This document shows, in pieces, positions 1 through 12,360 of a stretch of 64,000 nucleotides of DNA. The stretch comes from Brachionus manjavacas (Eukaryota; Rotifera; Eurotatoria; Ploima; Brachionidae). Location of the stretch: NCBI GenBank assembly GCA_019054805.1, contig JAHQIY010000001.1:620001-684000 (forward strand), given 5' to 3'. Position 1 is the first letter of the stretch. Each line of letters opens with the position of its first letter. The notes beneath the pieces were generated by a model, which was not told the origin of the DNA, made no database searches, and worked only from the letters and a program-made list of their open reading frames with translations. The position numbers were made by a program, and so were the translations under genes.

Positions 1-1053
1 TTTTTATCTCTTTTTCTAAAATTTTACTAAATTTTAAGCTGATTTTTTTAATCATAAAATTTACCTTAACAAAAAATAAATTGTTAAATATTCCAGTGAG
101 TCTTACAATTGACTAGTACCAGTTGAGATAAAAAATTTAAAAGAAACAAATTGATTAGTTTTCTCATAGAAATAGAAAAAATCTTAATTGAATTCATTTA
201 TTAATTTCAAAAAGCTTGGCAAATAGTTTCAGACTTTTTTAGATGGATTTTTTGTTTACCATAAAAACATTATTTTATGTTGCTAGATAAAAATATTCAT
301 AAACTTGAAAAAATCGAAATCCTGGTTAGATTTTAGTTAAAAAAATTCTTTAAAACCAAAAATAGCATTGATATAATGTGCTGTCAAATAGTTCTCGTTT
401 TTTTGATAATTGGTAGAATTAGTAAAATTTAAATAAATTTAAAAAATAAGATCTTGTTTTAATTTTTGTCTTAGCATTACGGGCTAATCCACTTTTCAAA
501 AATTATTCTCTTTTTGAATAAAATATCTAAAATTAAATAAAATAAAATTTTAAATTAACCAAAAACTAATGCATATATTAGACTAATTTTGATTCTAAAT
601 GCAATATTCCCATTTAACTAGCACAATTTTTACAAACCACTCCTTTTTTGAATTTTTTAAATTTTGAGAAAAATGCTTGTAACTTTTGAATGTAAGTTTT
701 TTAACTTTAAAAAAATTATATAAAATAAAGTATGGAATACAAATGATGAATTTACCTTGAGCCATAGTCACACGTGTGATCTTATCATTCACTATCAAAT
801 TTCACAATCAACCAATTTCAAGGTCTGCATCTCTGGGCATGATTAGACAGCACTCACAATTACGAGCCTAGTCTAAAGTGTACAAAGTAATTAATTAATC
901 AGACGTAATTGAGGAAAATTTTGAATTGGCGAAAAAATTTGCAATTCAGCTCTATTGTGAACATTTCTTAATCAGCAAGTTTTAAATTTCAAATTTTAAA
1001 CATTAGCATAGAAACTGCATCCACCTTACAACCCATCCGTAGACTGATAAGAA
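1..1053. other. AT-rich upstream region of arginase
   Basis: No confident gene. On the minus strand an ATG at 765 is followed ten bases later by a good donor (GTAAAT at 755-750), so the first exon of a divergent gene leaving the window is possible. A 10-bp palindrome CACACGTGTG (769-778) with an E-box core lies between it and arginase. The rest is A/T-rich filler. Confidence 0.4.
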
Positions 1054-2359
1054 ATGATATCAATTTTCAGAGTTGGCTCACATTGTTGGGCTCGTATAAA
1101 TTCGGTCTCTGTTGCCACTACCAATTACTCCAAATCATTCAAATTCGCTTACTCCAAAATGAGTCAAAATACGATGAAAAAAGTGGCTCTGATAAACGCC
1201 AAATTTAGTCGCGGTCAAGTAAGACCTCTTTACCTAAAAGCTTGAAATTAAACTTAATTCAAATTTAGGGCAAGCCTGGAACTGAATTGGGACCAAATTT
1301 TTTAAAAACTAAATTTCTTTTATCAAATCTAGAGAATTTAAGTAAAATAAATCATTTTTTAATCATTTGCTTTATTTTTTTATTAAAAATATTTTTTTAG
1401 ATTATCCGCCCATTGAATTTGCGGAGCTTGAGGAAGACGTTCCCAGCCATGAGGAAGTCCAATTTTTGCACAACAGAAATTTGCGCAGTACCTCACAGAT
1501 AAATAAAAAATTGTCCGACTCAGTGCAGGAAGCGATAGGACAAGGTCATGTGCCGGTGTTGCTAGGTGGTGATCACAGCTTGGCTATTGGAAGTGTGCAT
1601 GGGACCGCAAATGCTCTTGGATCTCACATTGGACTGATTTGGGTAGATGCTCATGCGGACATAAACACTCCATTGACTTCTGCATCCGGAAATTTACATG
1701 GCCAAGCTGTCTCATTTTTGCTCTATGAACTGGACAAATATTTGCCAAAAATGGAAGCGTTCAATTGGGTTAAACCTTGTCTGTCGGCCAGAAACATGGT
1801 CTACATTGGTCTAAGAGATTTAGACCCTGAAGAAACGTAGGAAATTTTTGAAATTATTTTACTAGCCAAAAAAATTCCATCAAAATTTTGATGAAATTAA
1901 AAAAAAACTATTTTGGATTTATTTGAAAGTAAAAAATAAATTATTTTTAGAATTCTTGTTGAAAAATACAAAATAAAAGCATTTTCGATGTCAGATATTC
2001 AAAGATTGGGCATAAAACAAGTGTTAAAAGAAACTATTGATCATTTGACAATTGATGGAGAATTGATGCCGCTGCATGTGAGTGTAGACATTGATTCGTT
2101 GGATCCATGGTTCGCGCCTTCCACTGGAACGCCGGTGCTTGGCGGACTGACTTTGTCCGAATTGATGTACATCGGTAACAAAATACACGAGACAGGGAAA
2201 TTACGCGCACTGGACATGGTCGAAGTAAATCCATTGCTCAAAAGTAGTGATCATGATGTCGAGAAAACTGTGTTTTCCGCATCAAGAGCAATCTTGAGCT
2301 TTTTTGGATACAAAACCCTGGGAACGAAAAGAGATGGACACCAAGTTCCTTTGGCTTAA
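1054..2359 (+). CDS. ARG: Arginase, probably mitochondrial (4 exons)
   Basis: Binuclear-manganese ureohydrolase converting L-arginine to ornithine and urea. Exons read as 1054-1218, 1269-1341, 1401-1836 and 1951-2359; phases agree, giving about 360 residues, close to animal arginases. Metal-binding motifs are all present: GGDHSLAIG (~135-143), WVDAHADINTP (~160-170), the DxD in VDIDSLDP and EVNP in the last exon. SGNLHG, a substrate-side motif, is also there. Residues 1-35 before an internal ATG (1159) hold several Arg/Lys and Ser and no Asp/Glu, which looks like a mitochondrial presequence as in arginase-2; starting at 1159 would give a cytosolic form. I chose 1054 because the frame stays open and the extension looks like targeting sequence. 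Family very secure; localisation is inference. Confidence 0.95.
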
Positions 2360-3292
2360 ATTAAAAAAAATTTTCTCTAATTTTTAACTAATCATTTTTT
2401 TTTATCAAACAAATTTTAATAAAAATATGATTAATTTAATGAAGATTATATAAATTTACTAATTAAACTGAACACTCATCCCGGATATTATTTAGTAATT
2501 ATGTTAAAACTCAGTTAAAAATTAGAAACGATTGAAATGAAAAAACTTAATAACCCCTCTAAGTTTTGTATTTTAAAAAATAGTCTTCAATTTTAATTTT
2601 ATTTTAAAAAAATTAAATTTTATTATTTTGTAGTTTTTTGAACAAAAGAGAATTTTTTTCAGTTAAATATAATTTATTTAAAAATATAAAACAAGAATGA
2701 ACAACAAAAAAGGATAAAACATTATGTCGAAAAACATCATTTAACATGATAATATAACAGTTCTCCCTACTTTAATGCGAAATTTTCCCCAATTTTCTCA
2801 ACAAAAATATAAGGTCAAAAATAAAAACAATCAAAAAGTTTAAATAAAACTAAAACATAAAAAAGCAAAATTATAATAAATTCAAACTTTTTCAAAAAAA
2901 AAATTATTTTAAAATAAAATATCATTTCAAAAATTTAATTTTTCTTTTTAAAAATTTTCTTTTTACTCTCTATTCTTATAAAAATAATTTCTGTATCGGA
3001 AAAAGGATTCTTTCTCGATATGAAGGGTTTTCCATACTTTTTCTTTCCCTCGATCTTAAAAATAATCCTTGTTCACACTCTTAGACAAAGTCGACTTTGA
3101 CTTTTAACGATTCTGACTTTAAAGTTAGACTTTTGATCAACTCTGTCTGAAAGTTCAACTTTTTGTTGACAAAAATCCCATTCTACTTTGATTTTATCTT
3201 CCCATTTCCCCCTTTCTCTCATCAAGCAGATTTCACAGTGTTGCCATTTCTTCAATGAAAATTTCTTCAAAAAAAATGCTTTGACTCAATAA
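2360..3292. other. AT-rich intergenic DNA with GACTTT-rich repeat
   Basis: Contains the 3' flank of arginase with AATAAA-like sites from about 2418. Around 3083-3175 there is a stretch built of CAAAGTCGACTTTGAC-like units. Its reverse complement is partly matched near 15077-15120 (CAGAGTTGATCAAAAGTC), so this is a dispersed repeat. No gene seen. Confidence 0.5.
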
Positions 3293-3735
3293 AAGTACCC
3301 GCACCACAAACTTACTCTATGCACTTGATATTGAACCGGTTGAACTCAAAATTGAGAAAAAAATTGCCACATTTGCTAAAAGACTCCTTGAAAACGAATT
3401 TACGCGCGAACTTCTAGATACAATCGAATCGGATGAACAAAGGAGCAAAAATTTTAAAAACAAGTTTCCAAATGAACAAAAGTATACAAAAAACATATGA
3501 AAAACTTGATATGGATTGAACATGATCTAAAATTAAAGAGATGGAGAATGAAAAAAAGATATAAAAAAATGGCAAAAGTCACTCGATCAAAACATGCTTC
3601 TCAATGATAAGAAAAGGCGATGGAAACGGAAAGAGTCTTTTGGATTCCATAATAAAGACCTTCTAAAAAACAAAAGAATAAAAAGTCAAGAGGACTTTTA
3701 GAAAATTCTAAAAATAAATAAATAAATAAATAAAC
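3293..3735 (+). mobile_element. 5'-truncated LINE 3' end with (AATA)n tail
   Basis: A plus-strand open stretch (3293-3500) reads LLYALDIEPVELKIEKKI and continues as a charged segment typical of the C-terminal part of non-LTR retrotransposon polyproteins. The sequence degenerates after 3500 and ends in a tandem AATAAATAAATA tail at about 3710-3735. Such tails mark the 3' end of LINE insertions. Assignment to a LINE rests on the tail and on general resemblance, not on a catalytic motif. Confidence 0.5.
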
Positions 3736-3854
3736 ATAATTGTAAAAATAAACTTTATCTGAATAACTAATTTTAAAAAAATCTATGTAAAATCAAAGGA
3801 AATTGATTTCTTTTTAATTTTTATTTTATCTTCGCTAGTGCGAAATCAAAGTAA

Positions 3855-4205
3855 CAAATTCTTCATTTATTATTTATTTATTTGTTTTATCTGTGCCGAG
3901 CTTAAGCTCCTTCAGATTAAAAAAAATTAAAATAAAATAAAAATGTAAAGAAAAAATATAAGAAAAATTAAAATAAGTTAAAATATAATAAAAAGACAAT
4001 TAAAAATTGATAAATTGTAAGAGATGACATGTGAAAAATGTTTAAGTATTGATGCTTCATTATTTAATTTTATTTTAAAATTTTTAAACTGAATTATATC
4101 GCCAAAATTGGCACTAATTGAATAAATAAATAAATATAGAAATTTCTTTAATGGGTACTCTTCTCCGTTTATTGAAAATTGTTCTTCCTTGTTCACTACT
4201 TCTCT
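3855..4205 (-). mobile_element. LINE 3' fragment, minus strand, with (TAAA)n tail
   Basis: On the plus strand the copy opens with TTATTTATTTATTTG (the reverse of an AATAAATA tail), followed by GAGCTTAAGCTCCTTCAG and an A-rich 3' untranslated stretch. A minus-strand open frame lies at 3978-4196. The same arrangement occurs at the 3' ends of the minus-strand elements at 11.3 kb, 21.9 kb and 53.7 kb, so these appear to be related families. The 5' end is not defined. Confidence 0.4.
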
Positions 4206-4584
4206 ATCACACTTATCAAGTGATTAATGTCAAAATAATTTGATGTAAAAAAATTAATGCAAATGAGATTAATGTCAAAATTAAAATAACGAAACTATTG
4301 TCAAAAATTTAACTAGGAATTAAATGTTATTTGTTAATTAAAGAAATTTTTGTTAAGTCTTAAATTAAGAAACTTATGTTTAAAAAAATAAGGTTACAAC
4401 ATTACCACTTCCTAACGGAACAAACATTAAAGAAAATCCTATTTTTTTCTGATATTGAAAATTGATAATCTGAATATTTGAAATAAGTTTGCTTTTATTA
4501 ACAAAAAAATAAATAAAATCTTAATGGAAGTATCTAAAATATTTTCTTTATTGAAAGTAACTTTGGAATTGAAAAAGTTAAAAA

Positions 4585-5045
4585 TTGTCACCCAGTTATA
4601 TTTATAAAAATTTTGGTGGAATCTTTGGAAAAAATACGGCGACCAGCAGACACAAGAATAAAATAAGTTCTTTCACTAACATTGATGAGCTAAATGAACA
4701 TATTTCAGAAAAGATCATCAATAAGACTGATTCGAATTTTTGCTTTAATTTAAAAAATGACATTTCATTATTTAAGCCCGAAATAGACATGGAGGAGGAA
4801 TAGCTGTTTTAGTAAAAGACGGAATTGAATTTAAACAAGATTATTCATTTGACGTTTCTAAAGCTTTTGATAGAGTTTGGCATGATGGACTAATCTATAA
4901 TCTATAATAAAATTTGAAATTATTTATTATTAATTTGATAAGATCATTTGTGCATTTAAGATCGTTTAATATAAATGTAAATGGTCATCTGAGTGATCAA
5001 TACCGTATTAAAGCAGGAGTTCCACACACACAGATAAAACTAATG
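4585..5045 (+). pseudogene. Degenerate LINE endonuclease/reverse transcriptase
   Basis: Plus-strand remnants of a non-LTR retrotransposon. An open stretch at 4585-4803 precedes GGIAVLVKDGIEFKQD, which resembles the end of an apurinic endonuclease domain. It joins directly to FDVSKAFDRVWHDGLIY (about 4848-4905), the first catalytic block of a reverse transcriptase, then after frame breaks to NVNGHLSDQYRIKAGVP near 4975-5025. The juxtaposition implies an internal deletion, and frame changes and stops make it non-functional. Confidence 0.7.
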
Positions 5046-5320
5046 AAATGACCAAAAAAATCTCTGTTTAATTTGAAAACATAATCAATTTGATAACCTT
5101 TTTATCAATTTCTAATCAATTTCTGGAAGCTTAATTTAAATTTTAATTTTCAAAAGGGTATTTTTTAAAATACGTCCTTTGCAAAGGTAACATAACTATT
5201 CTTTTTATTTTTGATAAAAAATTACACCATTATCTGCGATCAAATTTTTTTCATACAAAAATATTTTCTAATTATTTAATCTGATTTAATTTTGAATTCT
5301 TTGTATTATTTAAATTATTT

Positions 5321-5466
5321 CGCATTAAAATTAAGTTTTTTAAGTTAAATGCAGCATTAAAGCTCAAGATTTTTGCTTAAAATTTAGAATAAAATTTTGT
5401 TTTATTTTTCAATAATATATCAAGCTTTAATGCTGCATTTAACTTAAAAATCTTAATTTTAATGCG
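5321..5466. repeat. Hairpin-forming inverted repeat (~43-bp arms)
   Basis: The left arm (5321-5363) contains AGTTAAATGCAGCATTAAAG; the right arm (5423-5466) contains CTTTAATGCTGCATTTAACT. The arms pair over almost their whole length across a loop of about 60 bp. Likely a short MITE-like foldback unit. Confidence 0.8.
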
Positions 5467-6845
5467 GAATCAAGACTTAAAAACGCATGTCTGCAACATG
5501 CTGTTTAAGTAAAGTATTAATAGTAGTTTTTTTTGAATAATGTTTATTTTTTCCATGATAAAAAAATTTTTTTTTTTTATAAATTTTACATTTTTTAGTC
5601 GCAAATTTTCGTCAAAATTGTAAATAAATTAAAAAAAAAAATTTTATCAATCTGATAATTATTTGTAGAAAAATGAATGAAAAAAATGTTTTTAATTCGA
5701 GCAAAGATAGTTAAGCCGAAGAGAAACATAAAAACTGAAATACAACGCACTTCAGATTATTGTTATTATGATATTACTTACCCTAAAAAGTAAAATCTCT
5801 TAAAAAAATTCAGATAAAAAACAATGTAAAATTAAAAAAAATAACAAAAATTTTAGAAATTTTAATCGTTATAGATGGTGGGTGATCTAACCACTAGTTT
5901 TTAAAACTTTTGCGTATTTGTACCTTTCTGCAACAAAAAAAATTAAGACTTAATTTAAAATCTATCTACATTTTCTTAAAAAAATAATCAAGAAATAAAA
6001 TTAATTTAAAAATCATTTAAAACTTCAAAAATGTATAATTTTTTTTATTATAAATCTTTTTAGTTAACTAGGTATCAATTTTTCTTTCTAATATTCTCAA
6101 AAAACACTAGATTTTCTCATTTATAAATATACAACTGAAAAATTAAAATATACAAAAAAGTAATTATTATCTAAGGAAAATTTCTTCAATAATTTTCTTC
6201 ATCTAAACTATTATAAAATCTTTAATTTTTCAATGATTTTGAAATGATTCTCTAAAGAATCTTCGATAATATTAATTATAATATAATACAAATATTCACT
6301 CATTTTATTCCTCAAGGTGTATTTAGTCCGTATCAAGATTCTTTTGGGTTCTTTGTATCAAAATTGATTTGAATTGAAATTGGCTGGAAAAAATTAAATT
6401 AAGACACAGTTTAATTAATTTAGGGTGAACATTTGAGTAATTTTGTAGACCAAATAATATCAACAGATTTAAAAATTCTGAGGAGAAAATATTAAGAAAA
6501 CCCTTCGAAAAAAATAATCTTTTTATTTTTGATAAGACATTTTTCAGATTATTTAGATTAAGACTTTTAATTATTTCATTGAATGAAATAAATTAAGATT
6601 TTAATTTAAATTGCTAACTTCCAAATTTTCAAAATTAATTTATTTTTAAAAGCTTTCCATTATACCTCTCTCATTAGTCGATTGTTAGGATTAATGCCTA
6701 GTTTATAATATTTTTGAGTAAAAGGGAAACAAATCTTTTTAAAATTCGTTTTTAATATAATTAACTTTGAAATATAAAGTAACAAAAGGTATTTTTTGAA
6801 ATGTATCAAAAATTTATTCTTTTTATAAATAAAAAATCATTCCGG
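5467..6845. other. AT-rich intergenic DNA
   Basis: Low-complexity A/T sequence with no open frame or repeat structure that I can support. It is the 3' flank of the minus-strand Mpv17-like gene. Confidence 0.5.
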
Positions 6846-7481
6846 TTAGTTGTCGCGAATTTTTTTATGTACAATATAAGAATTATAGACATCGAAGCCA
6901 AGGGAGGTTATGCTATCGTATAGGACTCTGAATCTATATGGCACAAAATAAAAGTTAATTAATGAAGCTGGAGGCCAGATAAATAACTCGGCAATGAGTA
7001 AGTCTTTTCCTTTAGTTGTCAGATCATGTGCAAGTCTTTGTTTGCCCGAAGCTTCCATAATGGCCAGAGTGGCAAAGAATAATAGAATACAGACAGGAGA
7101 CAGAATAATTTGATTGAGAAGAATTTTTTTAAAAACTTGTCCTCGTCTATTGTGAGGATAAGTTTTTTCCAGAAAGGTATACCAGTAATGACATACGATG
7201 CCAACAGTGAAGCCAGTTGTAGACAGCTTCAAAGTGCGGATTTTATCCCATTGTTCAATTTCTTTGGAAACTAGCTCAATAATTTGCTCGACAATGTCGC
7301 CCAAAGCACTAAATCCGATCGAGATGGTTAAATTAGTGGCTAACAAGTGCTTGGAAAATAGAAACTCTTGGCGTTTTTTGATATAATCAAATGTAGGTCT
7401 TAAAAAGTGATATTCGTGTATTAGTCTTTTCAAGTTGGTTAGATTATGGAAGAATATTCGGCCTGCTTTCATTCCATGCAA
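6846..7481 (-). CDS. MPV17L2: Mpv17/PMP22-family membrane protein (MPV17L2-like)
   Basis: Intronless 211-residue protein of the Mpv17/PMP22 family, whose members are small multi-pass proteins of mitochondrial inner or peroxisomal membranes; MPV17L2 is linked to mitochondrial ribosome assembly. Diagnostic features are HYWYTFLEKTYP in the middle (about residues 98-109), followed by KKILLNQ and a hydrophobic segment, and the C-terminal signature WPPASLINFYFVPYRFRVLY, then a Gly-Trp-type position replaced by LGFDVYNSYIVHK. Length matches the family. The N-terminus has two Met codons (residues 1 and 4); the first is taken as start. The basic N-terminus would suit mitochondrial import. Paralogue choice (MPV17L2 rather than MPV17 or PXMP2) is less certain than the family. 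Confidence 0.85.
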   Translation of the reverse strand: MHGMKAGRIFFHNLTNLKRLIHEYHFLRPTFDYIKKRQEFLFSKHLLATNLTISIGFSALGDIVEQIIELVSKEIEQWDKIRTLKLSTTGFTVGIVCHYWYTFLEKTYPHNRRGQVFKKILLNQIILSPVCILLFFATLAIMEASGKQRLAHDLTTKGKDLLIAELFIWPPASLINFYFVPYRFRVLYDSITSLGFDVYNSYIVHKKIRDN

Positions 7482-8718
7482 TTAAAATTTAAAAGATGTT
7501 AAACAAATGGGCTTAAATATCATAAATTTGAATTTTTTAAAATTCTAAAATATTTTAGGATTATTAGCCTATTGTTGTCTCTCTAAGAGTCTTAATTCTG
7601 TATAAAGTTAAAATTTTTACCCAAAAAATTTTTATTAATTTAAGCTCATTAAGCTTATGTATAAACTAATTTTTATTTTAAAGTTTTTAAATACTGTCAA
7701 ACTTGTTTATAAGTCACAGTTTTAAGTCTAAGTCACAAAAATTTAAGTCAAAGTTATTACTTGAACTAAATTTTTTTTTATAATTAACATTCACAAAAAT
7801 CATGAAATGTTAAAAAATTAAATTCTATTTCTTTAAGAAATGTATCACCTATTTATAAATGTGCGTTATTTAATGAAATATATTTTTTGTCTGAAGGCTG
7901 AACCTTATGGATAAATGTAGATAACTCTGACCGATACAATATTAAGATTATGGTTTATTTAGAAATTTATTTCTTTAAAAAAAAAAATTTAAGTCATTGA
8001 CTTGACTTAAAAAATAATGTCGATTTGTTTTTGAAACCATTCACCTTGAACTGATTTTTGACCTCAGCTGGTAATACATTCCTGTACTAGTAATTAATTG
8101 ATTTGTAAGAAATTTATGGATGGTAAATGAGCATGGAAATAGACAATTATATTTAACTTTTTTTCAAGTTAAATAATTGTATTAAGAGTCACTTATTTTG
8201 TGGCAAGAGAGCCCTAGGTCTGGACGCATTAAAAAATCAAATTTTGACAAAGATTTAAAAAAAAAGATTAATTTTTTTTTTCAAAATATGAAAATTATCA
8301 ATCTTAATGGAATTTTAAGAAAAGTTTATTTAGATAAATTTCTAAAATTTAAAGAATTTAATTCAGAAAAAATTAGGCCTTCAGTTTGATTGCAAGAATA
8401 ACAACCTTATTTTGCAAATTTTGTTGTCGAATTTTCTTCTTTTTTTTTAAATTGTGACTGAAGAACGACTCAACAAAATAAGTTAAACCAAAATTAAATT
8501 ATCAGAACTTACGTTTAAATTTATTTTAAAGATTTTATTGATTTTATTTTCAACTTAATAGTGACAACAGTAAAAAAAATTTAACACCTTTAAATTTTAA
8601 CTCCAAAAATATAAACTTGACATCAATTTTAAAAATCATGACCAGATCAAAATATAGAAATTCATTTAACCTTACGATATTTTTTAATAAAATTAATTAA
8701 TATTCCTTAAGTTAGTTT
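7482..8718. other. AT-rich upstream region of the Mpv17-like gene
   Basis: No gene found. It holds AAGTCAAAGT/AAGTCATTGACTTGACTT-type repeats around 7690-7760 and 7980-8010, similar to those near 3.1, 15.1 and 19.6 kb. An open frame at 8198-8389 is A/T-driven and unsupported. Confidence 0.4.
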
Positions 8719-8835
8719 AATAATAATAATAATAATAATATATATAAGCTACAGCAAGACTAGCTTGCGGAGGTGGCCTACTAGGAGGTCACCTATGGTA
8801 GCTCTTTGCACATTACACATAAAAATTTACTGCAA
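8719..8835 (-). repeat. Dispersed repeat with (AAT)n tail, copy 1
   Basis: An AAT microsatellite (8719-8740) runs into TATATAAGCTACAGCAAGAC, then TAGCTTGCGGAGGTGGCC and GGTCACCTATGGTAGCTC. The reverse complement is found almost intact at 53041-53149. A decayed third start occurs at about 8876-8910 (AATAATATAAGTTACAACAAGC). Conserved body plus terminal trinucleotide tail suggests the 3' end of a SINE or LINE. Confidence 0.75.
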
Positions 8836-8910
8836 AAGAAAAAACTGTTTAAATTTTTAGGTCAAAATAATAATAAATAATAATAATATAAGTTACAACA
8901 AGCTAAGAAA

Positions 8911-10303
8911 AAAAAAAAAAAAAAAATTCATATATTACTTCTCACTTTCATATGCTACATATACTACATCACCATTGCATTTGAATTTTAAATTAATCTT
9001 TTTCCTTTTTTCTATTTCTTTCTTTTTCTTTTAGTTTTAATTTATCACTTCTGATATTCTGATATTTGTATTAGAGATAAAATTTATAGCAAATTATTAT
9101 TAAAAATTCGGAAAAATTCTTTGAAATAAAATTATAGTACAGATAAAAAATTTAGAGTAAATTTTTAGAGACTTTTTTTTTAATTTTTTTCAATTTATTT
9201 AGTTTTTAAAAAATTAAAATTTTTGAAAATTTTTTTCTTCTTATTTGGAAGATGTCAAGAAACTTGAAAGGTGTACTTGACAATCTCTTTCATGCGAATC
9301 GTACAGAATTAATTGTTGAAAAAGTATTTAAGGTATTTTCCCCAAGAATTGAATTCAGCAAATGGACCAAGCAAACAAATTTTTGTTCTCCATATATTAT
9401 ACTCACCTTTATGTTGTTTAGATAATTTAGATAATTACATTTTAATCTCGTTCTGAGTCTGAATTTTCAATTAAATATAAATAATCTTCAGAAGAACAGA
9501 AGTGTTCTTGGTGGATTTTTAGCTGCCATTCGCTTAATTTTTCCATTCTATTAATCAACTCAAGTACCTTTCTTATATTGTTCTCGCTCTTTTAGGTTTT
9601 TAATTACACTAATCAACTTACTTCCATAGGAAAAGAGAAGAGTTATTGAAAAACATTTAGCGGGGAGTAAAGTTCCTTTCAGTTCTCTTCATTTATCCTA
9701 AATTTGAATTATATTTTCTAAAAAATGGTACAATTTGTAGCTTACCTCAAAAACGAAAAAATGTGAAATTTTTTGGCAGATTTTTTGCTCGTGCAAACGA
9801 CAGAAAAAAAATCCATAAATTTTTTTTTGGGTAAGGAGTACAAATTGTATCATGTTCCAAAATCAATTAATCTCATGAAAAAAATTAAAAGAAGGAACCT
9901 TGAGAAATCTTTAGGAAAATCTATAATATTCTTATAATATTTTTTTTAATCGTAAAAATCACCGTTCGAATTCTTAAAATGTTAAAATTTTTTAGAAAAG
10001 CCAAAAAGCTATTTTAGTAATCTGAAACGAAGGTCTCAGAAAATCTTAGAAGGAAAACGCAGATTCAAGTTAAAAATTTGGTCCGGGAGGTCTTAATGTG
10101 ACTTACTTGTAATACAATGAAAAAAAAAATTCACAATTATTTATAATGTAAAAAAAACCCTTAAGAGAATCCAATTTCAATAAATAAATATTAGTAGTTA
10201 GATAATTGTATATTTTTTCATCGAATTGAAAAGGAATCTTGAAATTATTTTTTCATTTTTAATTTAAATATTTGGATTAGTAAATTTAAAAAAAAAATCA
10301 TGG
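8911..10303. other. AT-rich DNA, no gene supported
   Basis: A short plus-strand frame from the ATG near 9253 (MSRNLKGVLDNLFHANRTEL) ends in a possible donor at AAG|GTATTT, but I see no partner exon. The remainder is A/T-rich. Confidence 0.3.
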
Positions 10304-10663
10304 ATAGACAATGAGAAAAAACTTTTAAAAAAACATTTTCCTTTTATTACTTTTTGTACTTTATCATATTTAAATTTTTTTGGTCCTGTTCCTTTTTGTG
10401 CTTTTTGTAATTAATGGTAATTTTAATCGTTATATTAAAACTTAAAAGGGGTCCTGGTTTAGAGATTCGGGTATGCTGGAGGTAAGAAAAATATTAGTAA
10501 AATTTAAAATTGATATTTAAAATATTGATTAATTAGAATCTTTTTTTGTTACCATTAAGAACAAAAAGTACAAAAAAGAACAGGGCCTAAAAAACTTAAA
10601 TTATGATAAAGTAAAAAATTATAGAAAGGATTTTAGCTTTTTAATATTCTCATTGTCTATACC
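10304..10663. mobile_element. MITE with ~130-bp terminal inverted repeats (TA target)
   Basis: Left end TAGACAATGAGAAAAAAC, right end AATATTCTCATTGTCTA: the ends are inverted copies flanked by TA, as for Tc1/mariner-type insertions. The arms continue inward through TACTTTTTGTACTTTATCAT and a GTCCTGTTCCTTTTTGTGC block matched by the reverse complement near 10570-10600. No coding capacity. A second, left-truncated copy is at about 28640-28955. Confidence 0.8.
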
Positions 10664-11309
10664 TCAACAAAATTGACTTAATCTGATTATTTTTGGCCAA
10701 ATTGTCAATAAAATGATTGTCGGGTCAAACTGACCCGATCGGGCTATTTTGAAAACAAAGATGGTATAAAAAATGGTATTTGAAAACAAAAATGGTATAA
10801 AAATAATCGGACTCTCTAGTGTTAAAAATTTAATTTTTTGGCTCGAACTGTTACTTACGCTGTAACAGAAAAAAAATTCAAAAAATTCAATTTTTGTTTT
10901 CAAATACCTTTTAAAAAAATTATGGATCAGGATTAAAATACAATAAAAAACTATTAAATACACATACCGAATGTTACAGAGGATTTACCAGTTGATACAA
11001 TTTAAGGACCGTGTTAATTTTTTATCATTTATATTTCTGATTCTATCACTAATTATACTTAATGATTTTTTTTTACAAACAGCATGTTAAAAATTATAAA
11101 TTTATTTAAGATTAAAGATTTTTTTTTTTTTTTTAATAGATATTTTTATTTGAAAATTAATTTATTATTTTTATTTGACATTAGTTTTTGAATCCTGTTA
11201 TCATTTCAGATCTTAAAAAAAGCTAATTTTTTTTTTTTTTTTTTTTTTAATAGGTATTAAAAATTAATTTAAAAAGGCTTCGAGATAACATTCGAAAAGA
11301 TCGCATACT
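10664..11309. other. Short repeats, no gene
   Basis: Contains a hairpin GGGTCAAACTGACCC (about 10723-10737) and two tandem copies of GAAAACAAAnATGGTATAAAAA. A minus-strand open frame here is Phe/Ile-rich and looks fortuitous. Confidence 0.35.
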
Positions 11310-12360
11310 GCACATACGAAGTGAAGCTCCTTCTGCTCAGTAAAAATAATAAAAAAAATAAACAATCATATTTTAAATTACATCGTTAAAGATAGATTTT
11401 TTTTTTTAATTTTTATAATATACAAAACTTTTTCATATTTTGTTTTTTTTCAGTATTTTTTCTTTTTTCATTCCATCAATATGTATTCCCATTTAAAAAC
11501 TAAAAAATTAGAAAATAAAAGAAAAAAAATAAAGATGAAAAAAAAATAAAAAGATAAAAATAAACACTATTATATAATTTAAGTAAATTCAGGCTAATAA
11601 ATAAATACTTCTTTTTATACTGTCCCATCTTAACTTATAGATACACCTAATAGCTCTGTTTTGAACTGTTTGAACAAGTTTTAAGTTGGTCTTAGAAATA
11701 CATGCTACGGTAAAGAAAGAGTAATCAAACATGGAACCAATTAAGGCTCTGTAGATACTAGTGAGGGTAGTTTTTTTTAGGTGCCAAGAGCTGTGAGCAA
11801 AAATTTTTATTATGTTGAGCCTTTTTAGGGCTCTTACTCTCAAGTTTTGAAATTGCTTATTAAAACATAAGTACTCATCGAAAGTGACTCCTAAAAAGAG
11901 GGGGTTGGGATTATAAGGTATCAGGTCTCCAGAAAATCTTAAATCCATTTTCAGTCTACCTCGACCACCTCCTGAAAAAATAGTGTAGCAATATTTTGAG
12001 GCATTCATTTTCAGACGCCAAGAAGACAGCCACTTTGATTACTTTTCCTGTCTTTTTAAAGTTAAACATCGCCTCCAGGTCATCAGCTAAAAGTGTTGAG
12101 TAACTAAAGTGCTTCGAGTTTGAGAGGTGAATATCACCTATATACACTAAAAAAAGCAGTGGACCTAAAACTGATCCCTGATGAACAGAACAAGTAATAG
12201 GATACATCCTGCTAAACTTATTAATAATCTTGACTTTAAAAAATCTGCCCGATAGAAAGTTCTTAACGAACCTAACTAGATACATAGGTACGCCCAGGTA
12301 GACTAGTTTATAGATTAGTCCAGCACGCAAGAAAACCTAGTTTTAATTATGAAATAGATA

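Noticed and set aside
2034..2241. Two minus-strand frames in arginase exon 4
   Set aside because: Shadows of the conserved arginase coding sequence.
3073..3523. Minus-strand frames at 3.07-3.52 kb
   Set aside because: The first translates a GACTTT repeat; the second is antisense to the plus-strand LINE fragment.
10664..10963. 99-codon minus-strand frame
   Set aside because: Ile/Phe-rich composition expected from A/T-rich DNA; begins inside the edge of a MITE.
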